This document shows positions 1-5,397 of a stretch of 5,397 bases of DNA, piece after piece. The notes below the pieces were generated by a model. It was given only the letters and a program-made list of their open reading frames with translations. It was not told the origin of the DNA and ran no database searches. How positions within the stretch are numbered: position 1 is the stretch's first letter; every line of letters starts with the position of its first letter. Location of the stretch: positions 1 through 5,397 of the forward strand of contig CBFGZU010000106.1 of the NCBI GenBank assembly GCA_965653335.1, written 5' to 3'. The DNA comes from Pseudolysinimonas_A sp965653335 (lineage in GTDB: Bacteria; Actinomycetota; Actinomycetes; Actinomycetales; Microbacteriaceae). A program made the position numbers and the translations under genes.

Positions 1-338
1 GACGACGCGCGGATGATGTCGACGAGGTCGGGCCGGGTGAGGGGTTCACCGCCGGTGAACCGCACCTCGCGCACGCCGAGGTCGTGCACCGCGATACCGA
101 CGAGTCGCCCGATCTCGTCCGCCGACAGCAGGTCGCGCGCCGGAATCACCGGCAACCCTTCCGCGGGCATGCAGTAGGTGCAGCGCAGCGAGCATGCCGA
201 GGTGATCGACACCCGCAGATCCCGGGCGACCCGGCCGAACCGGTCGAGCAGCTCGGTCGTGTCGGGTCGCCCTGTCATCGACGGTGCGCTCTGCGGGTCG
301 CGGCGCAGCGCCGGGATTCCGAGGGCGACAGGGGGCAT
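1..338 (-). CDS. moaA: GTP 3',8-cyclase MoaA, N-terminal part (cut by left edge)
   Basis: Radical-SAM enzyme that converts GTP to 3',8-cyclo-GTP, the first step of molybdopterin cofactor synthesis in the cytoplasm. The 112 visible codons show the family hallmarks: the phrase RVARDLRVSI, then the cluster motif ACSLRCTYCMP with Cys49, Cys53 and Cys56 (CxxxCxxC) binding the SAM-cleaving [4Fe-4S] cluster, and the SAM-binding GGEP in FTGGEPLTR at residues 94-102. The C-terminal half, with the second cluster that binds GTP, lies outside the window. An in-frame TAG at 350-348 makes the ATG at 338 the most upstream possible ATG start; Met21 (ATG at 278) is the alternative. The start at 338 has only a G-run one base away as ribosome site and lies in a hairpin loop. 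The residues SAC replace the more usual DRC before the cluster, which I regard as lineage variation. The product fits the neighbouring molybdoenzyme NasA. The identification is firm; the exact start is not. Confidence 0.95.
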   Translation of the reverse strand, partial: MPPVALGIPALRRDPQSAPSMTGRPDTTELLDRFGRVARDLRVSITSACSLRCTYCMPAEGLPVIPARDLLSADEIGRLVGIAVHDLGVREVRFTGGEPLTRPDLVDIIRAS

Positions 339-348
339 ACCCCCAGCC
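327..348 (-). promoter_or_regulatory. Hairpin enclosing the moaA start codon
   Basis: Read on the minus strand, the sequence is GGGGG-TATG-CCCCC (344-331), a perfect 5-bp G/C stem whose four-base loop contains the proposed moaA ATG. After one T/T mismatch the stem can extend by three more pairs (GGC with GTC, one of them G-U). The G-run is also the only Shine-Dalgarno-like sequence for this start, so folding would hide both ribosome site and start codon. The structure is seen in the sequence; a role in limiting translation is inference. Confidence 0.4.
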
Positions 349-357
349 TACGGCGCG

Positions 358-363
358 GATAAT
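358..363 (+). promoter_or_regulatory. Possible -10 hexamer for the lipoprotein gene
   Basis: GATAAT matches the TATAAT consensus at five of six positions and is among the few A/T-rich hexamers in this G/C-rich spacer. No recognisable -35 sits 16-18 bp upstream (the bases there read around gcatac) and there is no extended TGn. If used, transcription would begin near 370 and give a leader of about 80 bases. The same bases read on the other strand as GATTAT, a poorer match that could serve moaA. Weak support. Confidence 0.3.
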
Positions 364-364
364 C

Positions 365-419
365 GGTGTCACCGGTCGGCTGAGGTTGACTGGGCCGAGG
401 TGGGTTGACCGGTGACGCC
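365..419. repeat. Imperfect 13-bp inverted repeat (12/13) in the divergent spacer
   Basis: The left arm GGTGTCACCGGTC (365-377) and right arm GACCGGTGACGCC (407-419) are reverse complements at 12 of 13 positions, separated by 29 bp. The left arm starts two bases after the GATAAT hexamer, where repressor operators are often found. It could be a two-site operator with half-sites four turns apart, or a leader hairpin in the lipoprotein mRNA. The symmetry is directly visible; the function is unknown. Confidence 0.55.
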
Positions 420-423
420 GGTC
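407..423. repeat. Perfect 6-bp hairpin GACCGG-N5-CCGGTC in the lipoprotein leader
   Basis: GACCGG (407-412), loop TGACG, CCGGTC (418-423) form a perfect inverted repeat about 30 bases before the lipoprotein start codon. Its left arm is shared with the right arm of the longer repeat 365-419, so in RNA the two pairings would exclude each other. There is no T-run after it, so it is not a classic intrinsic terminator. Confidence 0.5.
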
Positions 424-441
424 CGGCCCGACGGTCGACTC

Positions 442-449
442 AGGGAGGT
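442..449 (+). promoter_or_regulatory. Ribosome binding site that sets the lipoprotein start
   Basis: AGGGAGGT lies just before the ATG at 453; the GGGAGG core ends four bases upstream of it. It is the only strong Shine-Dalgarno match in the spacer and decides for the ATG at 453 over the in-frame TTG at 405, which has no such site. Confidence 0.75.
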
Positions 450-452
450 CGG

Positions 453-1640
453 ATGCGACGCGACGCTGCACGTCGGGAACGGGCGCGCCGGATCGCGGCG
501 CACGCGGTCTCCGGGCGCGCAATCGCCGGGCTGGCGGTCATCGGTCTCACCCTCCCGCTCGCGGCGTGCGCGCCCGGCGAGGCGAACGGGGTCGGGCTCG
601 TACGCGCGGGCTGCCCCGCCGAGATCCGTATCCAGACCGACGACCTTCCGCGCGTCGAGTGGGGATTCCTCTACGGGCTGCTCGACCGGAACGAGTTGTG
701 GGTCGGCCGCGACTCGGTGACCGCGCCCCTGCTCATCGACGGCCGCGACTCGGGCTCCCGGCTGCGCATCGGCATCGGCAACGCCGACGACGGGGTCAGT
801 GCCAACGTCGACCTCTACGACGACGAGCGCGTGCTGCTTGGCGCCGTCGACACCGACGTCGCGATCCGGGACGCCAAGCGCTATCCGACGGTGGGCGTCT
901 TCGCACCGCTGCTGCGCGACACCCGGATCGCGTACTGGGATTCCCGCCTCTATCCGGGAGTGGCGACCCTTCAGTCGGTGGGCAGGCAGGCGACCCCCGA
1001 CGGCTCCGCGCTGGTCCCCTTCGCCGTCCCGCCACGCGATCCGTTCATCGACTACGCGCTCGGCAACGAGATCCTCACCGCCGACCAGATCGTCACCGAA
1101 CCCGCACCGACGGTGCCGGGCTGGATCGATGCGAGCGGCGTGCCCGTTCAGGTCGGCGACCTGCTCACCGACCCGTACGAGTTCCAGTTGCTCACCGATG
1201 CGCGCGACGCGTTCTCCTTCCAACTGCTCGATGAGGCCGGCTACCCCCGCGACCACGGTGTGCTCTCGGCCCGACCGGAGGCACTCGTGCGCTACGCGGA
1301 CTGTCTCACGGTGCTCGTCCCCGTTCTCCAGCGCGCGCTCGCCGACTACCTGAACGACCCGGAGAGCACGACGGACCTCCTCGTCGAACTGTCGGCCGAA
1401 TTCGGGGATGACGACTACGACGCCGAGAAGGCGGCGGCGGCCTTCGCGATTCTCGACCGGGAGAGAGTCGCGGGAAACGGTCCGGACGGGACGATCGGCG
1501 ACATCGACCTGGGTCGGGTGCGCGACCTCTTCGAGGAGGTCGTCCCGGCGTGGCGGCGCGCGGACGTCCCGATCGCCGCCGGTGTCGATCCGGATGACAT
1601 CGTCACCAATCGATTCATCGACACCACGATCGGTCGCTGA
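453..1640 (+). CDS. ABC-type substrate-binding lipoprotein, NMT1/THI5-like, without visible transporter partners
   Basis: Predicted 395-residue secreted lipoprotein. The N-terminus has an arginine-rich stretch (residues 1-22), a hydrophobic core (about 23-36) and the lipobox LAAC, with Cys39 as the lipidation site; the mature protein should be tethered to the outer face of the membrane. The mature part resembles, from memory, actinobacterial nitrate/sulfonate/taurine or thiamine-precursor binding proteins: CPAEIRIQTD (54-63), the TDVAIRDAKRYPTVGVFAPL segment (134-153), YWDSRLYPGV, a long linker to DAGYP-like LLDEAGYP (258-265), and the C-terminal VAGNGPDGTIGDIDLGRV and DIVTNRFIDTTIG. Cys54 and Cys284 sit where this family has cysteines and could form a disulfide. 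The usual pocket phrase (DWxPExEHG-like) reads DDLPRVEWG here, so the ligand may differ. No permease or ATPase gene lies in the window. The gene is divergent from moaA and converges on nasB. Nitrate or nitrite binding is suggested by location only; sensing or a remotely encoded transporter are alternatives. Confidence 0.8.
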   Translation: MRRDAARRERARRIAAHAVSGRAIAGLAVIGLTLPLAACAPGEANGVGLVRAGCPAEIRIQTDDLPRVEWGFLYGLLDRNELWVGRDSVTAPLLIDGRDSGSRLRIGIGNADDGVSANVDLYDDERVLLGAVDTDVAIRDAKRYPTVGVFAPLLRDTRIAYWDSRLYPGVATLQSVGRQATPDGSALVPFAVPPRDPFIDYALGNEILTADQIVTEPAPTVPGWIDASGVPVQVGDLLTDPYEFQLLTDARDAFSFQLLDEAGYPRDHGVLSARPEALVRYADCLTVLVPVLQRALADYLNDPESTTDLLVELSAEFGDDDYDAEKAAAAFAILDRERVAGNGPDGTIGDIDLGRVRDLFEEVVPAWRRADVPIAAGVDPDDIVTNRFIDTTIGR

Positions 1641-1669
1641 CGCCGAGAAGGGGCGGGAATCGCGCGAGA
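1641..1669. other. Convergent gap without a visible terminator
   Basis: Only 29 bp separate the stop codons of the lipoprotein gene and nasB, which point at each other. The sequence offers a 4-bp CGCC/GGCG stem and the palindrome TCGCGCGA but no strong hairpin followed by a T-run on either strand. The two transcripts may therefore overlap at their 3' ends or end by Rho or inside the opposite gene. Confidence 0.6.
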
Positions 1670-3250
1670 TCAGGTCGTGACGGCGACTTCGAGGAGTTCG
1701 GCGATGCGGCCCTTGCAGCCGCCGCACCCGGTGCCCGCGCGGGTGGCCGCCCCGATGCCTGCGACCGTGAGTTCGCACGTCTTCGCCGCCTCGAGGATGC
1801 GGTCCCCGGTGACGCCGTTGCACCAGCACACCGTGGCGTTCGGGGCGAACGTGCCGTCGGTTTCGGCGAGGCCGTCGGGTCCGTCGAAGCGCAGCAGCAC
1901 CGAGGCATCCGAGGGGAGTTCGCTCCCGCGCTGGAACAACAAGGTGAGCTCTGCGGCGGTGCGCGGCATCCCGACGCTCACGAATCCGGTGAGCACGCCG
2001 CCGTCGGCCACGAGCTTCACGTAGCGGCCGTGCGCCGGATCGGCCCATTGGGCGACGGTCCGGCCGACCGCGCACCCCGCTTCGTGTGCCGCGGGATCCT
2101 CATCCCACGGGTCGGGCGTGACGTCGCCCGCTGCGACCAGGTCGACTCCTTCGGCCTTGAGCATGACGAGCGCCGGCTTCTCGGCGACGGGTGCCACGGC
2201 CACGGTGCCGCCGAGTTCGGCGGCGAACCGCTGTGCCAGCGATTCGGCCTGACGCCAGCCGGCGCCGATGAGGCCGCTCGGGGCGCCGCGCGGGGCGTCG
2301 CGGCCCCCTTGTTCGGCGATGTGGGCGCAATCGCCGATCGCATAGATGTCGGGGTCGCTCCAGGAGCGCAGTTCGGCATCGACGAGCACACCGCGCGCGA
2401 CGGGCAACCCGGCGATGCCGGCGAGTTCGGTGCGCGCCGCCACTCCGCAAGAGAGCACGAGGAGGTCGCCGTGGATGATCTTGCCGTCGGCGCAGACGAG
2501 GGCGTCGAACCGCGCCCGGCCGTTGTCGTCATGCCCGAGAAGCACCGATTCGGCTCGCGTGTGCGCGATCGTCGCGACCCCTGCGCGCCGGGCAGCGGCG
2601 GCGAGCACGGTACCCGCGCCGCGATCCAGCTGGCGCTCCATCGGGACGGCACCGTGATACACGACGCAGGCTTCGGCCCCGCGCGCGACGGCGGCGAGCG
2701 CGAACTCCATGCCGAGCACTCCGGCGCCGAGCACGACGATCCGTCCGCCGGCCTCGACGGTCGCGCGCACGCGCTCCGCGTCGGCGAGATCGCGCAGCAC
2801 GGTGACCCCGTCGGGGAACGGCACGCCCTGAGAGTCGAGCAGTCGCGCGTCCTCGGGCGGGATGAGCCCCTCCCGCCGGATGCGGCGCACCCCGTCGAGC
2901 GTCGGGACGAAAGCCCGGGCCCCGGTGGCGAGCACGAGCCGGTCGTAGGGTCGCTCGGTGTCGTCGGAGAGGCGCACGGTGCGGCGCGAGCGCAGCAGGG
3001 CCCGCACCGTGGTGCCCGTGAGCACCTCGACCCCGTCGGCGCGCAGGTCGTCGGCGGCCGACACGGTGAGCGACTCCCGGTCGACCGAACCGACCGCATA
3101 CTCCGAGACGAGCACGCGGTTGTAGGCATCGGCGTCTTCGGCTCCGACGACGGTGAGAGCGACGGCTCCGCTGCGCACGAGCGGCAGCAGTTCTTCGGCG
3201 AAGCGGGCACCGACCGGACCGAAGCCGACGAGAACGACGCGCTCAGGCAT
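1670..3250 (-). CDS. nasB: Assimilatory nitrate reductase electron-transfer subunit (FAD/NAD oxidoreductase with BFD-type [2Fe-2S] domain)
   Basis: A 526-residue cytoplasmic flavoprotein expected to pass electrons from NAD(P)H to NasA. In order: FAD-binding Rossmann motif GFGPVG (9-14); YNRVLVSEYAVGS (43-55), typical of the NirB/NasB flavin domain; LVLATGARAFVP (105-116); a second nucleotide-binding motif GAGVLG (175-180) followed by the family phrase MERQLD (204-209); the flavin GD motif in DIYAIGDCAH (301-310); a linking domain (about 355-460); and a C-terminal BFD-like domain with Cys475, Cys477, Cys509 and Cys512 (CxC...CxxC) for a [2Fe-2S] cluster. The protein ends there and lacks the siroheme and [4Fe-4S] domains of nitrite reductase NirB, which argues for NasB. 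The ATG overlaps the last codons of nasA by 8 bp (ATGCCTGA), a sign of translational coupling, and has its own ribosome site. NADH or rubredoxin-type reductase roles are less likely given the gene pair. Choice of NADH over NADPH cannot be read reliably here. Confidence 0.9.
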   Translation of the reverse strand: MPERVVLVGFGPVGARFAEELLPLVRSGAVALTVVGAEDADAYNRVLVSEYAVGSVDRESLTVSAADDLRADGVEVLTGTTVRALLRSRRTVRLSDDTERPYDRLVLATGARAFVPTLDGVRRIRREGLIPPEDARLLDSQGVPFPDGVTVLRDLADAERVRATVEAGGRIVVLGAGVLGMEFALAAVARGAEACVVYHGAVPMERQLDRGAGTVLAAAARRAGVATIAHTRAESVLLGHDDNGRARFDALVCADGKIIHGDLLVLSCGVAARTELAGIAGLPVARGVLVDAELRSWSDPDIYAIGDCAHIAEQGGRDAPRGAPSGLIGAGWRQAESLAQRFAAELGGTVAVAPVAEKPALVMLKAEGVDLVAAGDVTPDPWDEDPAAHEAGCAVGRTVAQWADPAHGRYVKLVADGGVLTGFVSVGMPRTAAELTLLFQRGSELPSDASVLLRFDGPDGLAETDGTFAPNATVCWCNGVTGDRILEAAKTCELTVAGIGAATRAGTGCGGCKGRIAELLEVAVTT

Positions 3251-5397
3251 CCTGCACCTCCCGGCTCGTCACGCCGACGGTCGGCGCGTCCACGCGTCGC
3301 ATCCGCACGACGGTGCGTTTGAACTCGGGCATCCCCGAGACGGGGTCGGTGTCGGATCGCGTCACGAGGTTGGCGCTTTCGAGGTCGGGGTAGTGGAAGG
3401 GCAGAAAGACGGTGTCGTGACGGATGTCGGGGCTGAGCCGCACGAGCGCCTGCACCCGGCCGCTCGCGCTGGTGAGTTCGGCGACGTCGCCGTCAGCGAG
3501 GCCGAGCCGTTCGGCGGCGACCGGATGCAGCTGGGCTTCGGCCTGCGGACGCACGTCGGCGAGTTCCGGTACGCGGCGCGTCTGCGTTCCGGACTGGTAG
3601 TGCTCGAGCAACCGTCCGGTGATGAGGGTGAGCGCGCCGTCGACAGCGGCCGGCCCGCGGGGCGTCGCCGCCGTCACACTCACGAGCCGGGCACGACCGT
3701 CGTCGTGGGCGAACCGGTCGAGGAAGAGCCGGGGGGTGCCGGTGCTGCCGACCGGGTAGGGCCAGTGTGCGGCCACCCCGGAGTCGAGCAGGGCGTAGTC
3801 GATGCCCGAGTAGTCGGCGGGGCCGCCCGCGGATGCCCGGCAGAGTTCGTCGAACACCGCCTCGGCGTCCAGGTCGTAGCGACCCGGCGCGTCGAGCCGA
3901 CGAGCGAGTTCGCTGAGAATCCACAGTTCGTCGCGCACGCCGGGAGGCGGTTCGACGGCGCGGCGGCGGCGCAGCACGCGACCCTCGAGGGAGGTCATCG
4001 TGCCCTCCTCTTCCGCCCACTGCGGCACCGGCAGCACGACGTCGGCGAGCTGTGCCGTCTCGGAGAGAAAGAAGTCGCTGACGACGAGCAGGTCGAGCGC
4101 CCGCAGTCCGGCGCGCACCGCCCCGGCGTCGGGTGCCGAGACGACGACGTTCGAGCCGTGCACGAGCAGAACGCGGATGCCGTCGGGCTTGCCGAGAGCG
4201 GCGAGGAGTTGCACCGCCGGCAGCCCGGGACCCGGAATCACGGCGGGGTCGACGCCCCAGACCCGGGCGACGTGCTCGCGGGCTTGCGGGTCGGTGATCT
4301 TGCGGTAACCGGGCAGCTGGTCGGCCTTCTGCCCGTGCTCCCGGCCGCCCTGCCCGTTGCCCTGCCCGGTGAGGGTGCCGTAGCCGGCACGCTCGGAGCC
4401 GACGAGCCCGAGCAGCAGCGCGAGGTTGATCGCCGCGGTCGCGGTGTCGGTGCCGTCGGCGTGCTGCTCGACGCCGCGGCCGGTGAGCACGTAGGCGCCG
4501 TCGGCGGCGGCGAGCCGGCGGGCGACCGAACGGATCGTCGCGACCGGCACGCCGGTGACGCTCTGCACGCGTTCCGGCCACCACGCGGCGACATCCCGGC
4601 GGATGCGGTCGAGGCCGACGGTCCGCGCGGCGAGGTAGTCGAGGTCGGCGAGCCCCTCGGCGAGCAGGACGTGCGAGATGCCGAGCAGCAGAACGAGGTC
4701 GGTGCCCGGTGCCGGTTGCACGTGCATGCCGCTGCCGTCATCGGTGAGCCGGGCGGTGGCGGTGCGCCGGGGGTCGACGACGATGAGGCCGCCCCGCTCG
4801 CGCACTCCCTCGAGGTGGCCGATGAACGGAGGCATCGTCTCGGCGACGTTGGAGCCGAGCAGGAACACGACGTCGGCGTCGTCGAGGGCGTCGACCGGGA
4901 ACGGCAACCCCCGGTCGAGACCGAACGCCCGCATCCCGGCGGCTGCGGCCGACGACATGCAGAACCGGCCGTTGTAGTCGATGCGCGAGGTGCCGAGGGC
5001 GAGGCGGGCGAACTTGCCGAGCTGGTACGCCTTCTCGTTGGTGAGGCCGCCGCCGCCGAACACCCCGATCGCGTCGGCGCCCGACTCTTCGCGGATGTCG
5101 CGCACCCGGGCCGCGATGAGGTCGAGCGCGTCCTCCCATGTCGCCGCGCGGAACGTGCCGTCGCCGGACCTGATCAGCGGCTCGGTGACGCGGTCGCCGG
5201 CGGAGATGAGTTCCGCGGCGGTCCAGCCCTTCTTGCAGAGGCCGCCGCGGTTGGTCGGAAAGTCCCGCCCGCTGATCGTGAGACCGGCGCGCGAGGTGAG
5301 GGTGACATCCACCGGGGTCGAGTCACGCGTGAGCGTCATCGCGCACTGCAGGGCGCAGTACGGACAGTGCGACGCGGTGTCGACCCCGGTGGATGCG
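3243..5397 (-). CDS. nasA: Assimilatory nitrate reductase catalytic subunit, Mo-bisMGD and [4Fe-4S] (5' end beyond right edge)
   Basis: Cytoplasmic molybdoenzyme reducing nitrate to nitrite; 717 codons are visible. The frame stays open to the right edge and reads SHCPYCALQCAM just before the ATG at 5339, giving visible Cys11, Cys14 and Cys18, with the fourth [4Fe-4S] ligand Cys54 in GGLCKKGW. Thus the ATG at 5339 is internal and the true start lies beyond the window. Numbering from that internal Met: Cys127 in NGRFCMSSAAA is the expected molybdenum ligand; VFLLGSNVAETMP (158-170) and IVVDPRRTATA (186-196) belong to the molybdopterin fold; GQGNGQGGREHGQKADQLPG (325-344) and WAEEEGTMTSLEGRV (441-455) are typical of actinobacterial nitrate reductases; the C-terminal pterin-binding barrel runs from about 569 (TLITGRLLEHYQSGTQTRR) to 680. 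No BFD domain is attached; that function is in the overlapping nasB. Formate dehydrogenase is the main alternative, but the neighbours and GREHGQKADQLPG favour nitrate reductase. Regulation is not visible because the promoter is outside. Confidence 0.93.
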   Translation of the reverse strand, partial: ASTGVDTASHCPYCALQCAMTLTRDSTPVDVTLTSRAGLTISGRDFPTNRGGLCKKGWTAAELISAGDRVTEPLIRSGDGTFRAATWEDALDLIAARVRDIREESGADAIGVFGGGGLTNEKAYQLGKFARLALGTSRIDYNGRFCMSSAAAAGMRAFGLDRGLPFPVDALDDADVVFLLGSNVAETMPPFIGHLEGVRERGGLIVVDPRRTATARLTDDGSGMHVQPAPGTDLVLLLGISHVLLAEGLADLDYLAARTVGLDRIRRDVAAWWPERVQSVTGVPVATIRSVARRLAAADGAYVLTGRGVEQHADGTDTATAAINLALLLGLVGSERAGYGTLTGQGNGQGGREHGQKADQLPGYRKITDPQAREHVARVWGVDPAVIPGPGLPAVQLLAALGKPDGIRVLLVHGSNVVVSAPDAGAVRAGLRALDLLVVSDFFLSETAQLADVVLPVPQWAEEEGTMTSLEGRVLRRRRAVEPPPGVRDELWILSELARRLDAPGRYDLDAEAVFDELCRASAGGPADYSGIDYALLDSGVAAHWPYPVGSTGTPRLFLDRFAHDDGRARLVSVTAATPRGPAAVDGALTLITGRLLEHYQSGTQTRRVPELADVRPQAEAQLHPVAAERLGLADGDVAELTSASGRVQALVRLSPDIRHDTVFLPFHYPDLESANLVTRSDTDPVSGMPEFKRTVVRMRRVDAPTVGVTSREVQDA
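3257..3262 (-). promoter_or_regulatory. Ribosome binding site of nasB inside the end of nasA
   Basis: GGGAGG on the minus strand ends six bases before the nasB ATG at 3250 and lies within the coding end of nasA. Together with the 8-bp overlap it supports the chosen nasB start and joint translation from one mRNA. Confidence 0.7.

Larger units (their letters stand above)
339..452. other. Divergent intergenic region between moaA and the lipoprotein gene
   Basis: This 114-bp stretch must carry the start signals of both divergent genes. It contains a GATAAT hexamer, two GGTTGAC heptamers (384-390 and 403-409, 19 bp apart), a long imperfect inverted repeat and a short perfect hairpin, all listed separately where supportable. 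I see no clear GlnR-type box (the GTnAC/GAAAC pattern) and no ModE-like site. No small gene is evident. Confidence 0.7.

Noticed and set aside
405..452. TTG at 405 as the start of the lipoprotein gene
   Set aside because: It would add 16 residues before an already long signal peptide, lies within the inverted repeats, and lacks a ribosome site. The ATG at 453 is preceded by AGGGAGGT at good spacing.
339..452. Molybdenum-cofactor riboswitch or GlnR box in front of moaA
   Set aside because: The leader of moaA is too short and lacks the multi-helix layout of a MoCo riboswitch, and I could not find the spaced GTnAC/GAAAC pattern of GlnR sites.
46..522. Minus-strand open frame over moaA and the divergent spacer
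   Set aside because: It is a different frame from the one with CSLRCTYC and GGEP, and its product is an Arg/Pro-rich sequence without motifs.
369..2075. Long open frame on the minus strand opposite the lipoprotein gene (568 codons)
   Set aside because: Its translation is Arg-, Gly- and Asp/Val-rich low-information sequence without any recognisable motif. It covers the lipoprotein gene antisense and runs into nasB in another frame, as expected in G/C-rich DNA. The plus-strand frame has a ribosome site, signal peptide and family motifs.
1670..3250. Reading this gene as nitrite reductase large subunit NirB
   Set aside because: The flavin domain is NirB-like, but the protein stops right after the first BFD-type [2Fe-2S] domain and has no siroheme-binding domain. 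At 526 residues and overlapping nasA it fits the NasB electron-transfer subunit.
2030..3322. Open frame on the plus strand opposite nasB (430 codons)
   Set aside because: Shadow of nasB: rich in Arg, Gly, His and Asp, with no domain motif and no ribosome site, while the minus-strand frame encodes clear FAD, NAD and [2Fe-2S] motifs.
3493..4584. Arg-rich minus-strand open frame within nasA
   Set aside because: Alternative frame of nasA. The nasA frame carries the conserved nitrate-reductase motifs over the whole stretch, so there is no sign of a frameshift or a second gene.

Overview
The window looks like chromosomal DNA from a high-GC actinobacterium. I infer Microbacteriaceae or a close relative from the strongly G/C-biased third codon positions, the style of the proteins and the gene content, but no marker gene fixes the taxon. 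The theme is assimilatory nitrate reduction. The window holds the molybdenum nitrate reductase, its electron-transfer flavoprotein, one enzyme of molybdenum-cofactor synthesis, and a solitary periplasmic-type binding lipoprotein.

Layout from left to right: (1) the 5' part of moaA on the minus strand, which runs off the left edge; (2) a 114-bp divergent intergenic region (339-452) rich in inverted and direct repeats; (3) a complete plus-strand gene (453-1640) for a lipoprotein resembling NMT1/THI5-type ABC-transporter substrate-binding proteins; (4) a 29-bp convergent gap; (5) nasB on the minus strand (1670-3250), an NAD(P)H/FAD oxidoreductase with a C-terminal BFD-type [2Fe-2S] domain; (6) nasA on the minus strand, the Mo-bisMGD nitrate reductase, overlapping nasB by 8 bp and running off the right edge. 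The reading frame of nasA continues upstream of the first ATG seen in the window and carries the three N-terminal cluster cysteines, so the gene is open at its 5' end.

How the genes work together: NasB should take electrons from NAD(P)H through FAD and its [2Fe-2S] cluster and pass them to the [4Fe-4S] and Mo centre of NasA, which reduces nitrate to nitrite in the cytoplasm. MoaA makes the first intermediate of the molybdopterin cofactor that NasA needs. The lipoprotein sits on the opposite strand inside this cluster with no permease or ATPase gene in view. A role in binding nitrate or another nitrogen source is suggested by position only.

I found no phage, CRISPR, transposon, tRNA or rRNA. 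The enzymes are well-known types. The parts worth a second look are the orphan binding protein with an altered pocket motif, the competing hairpins upstream of it, and a hairpin whose loop holds the moaA start codon.
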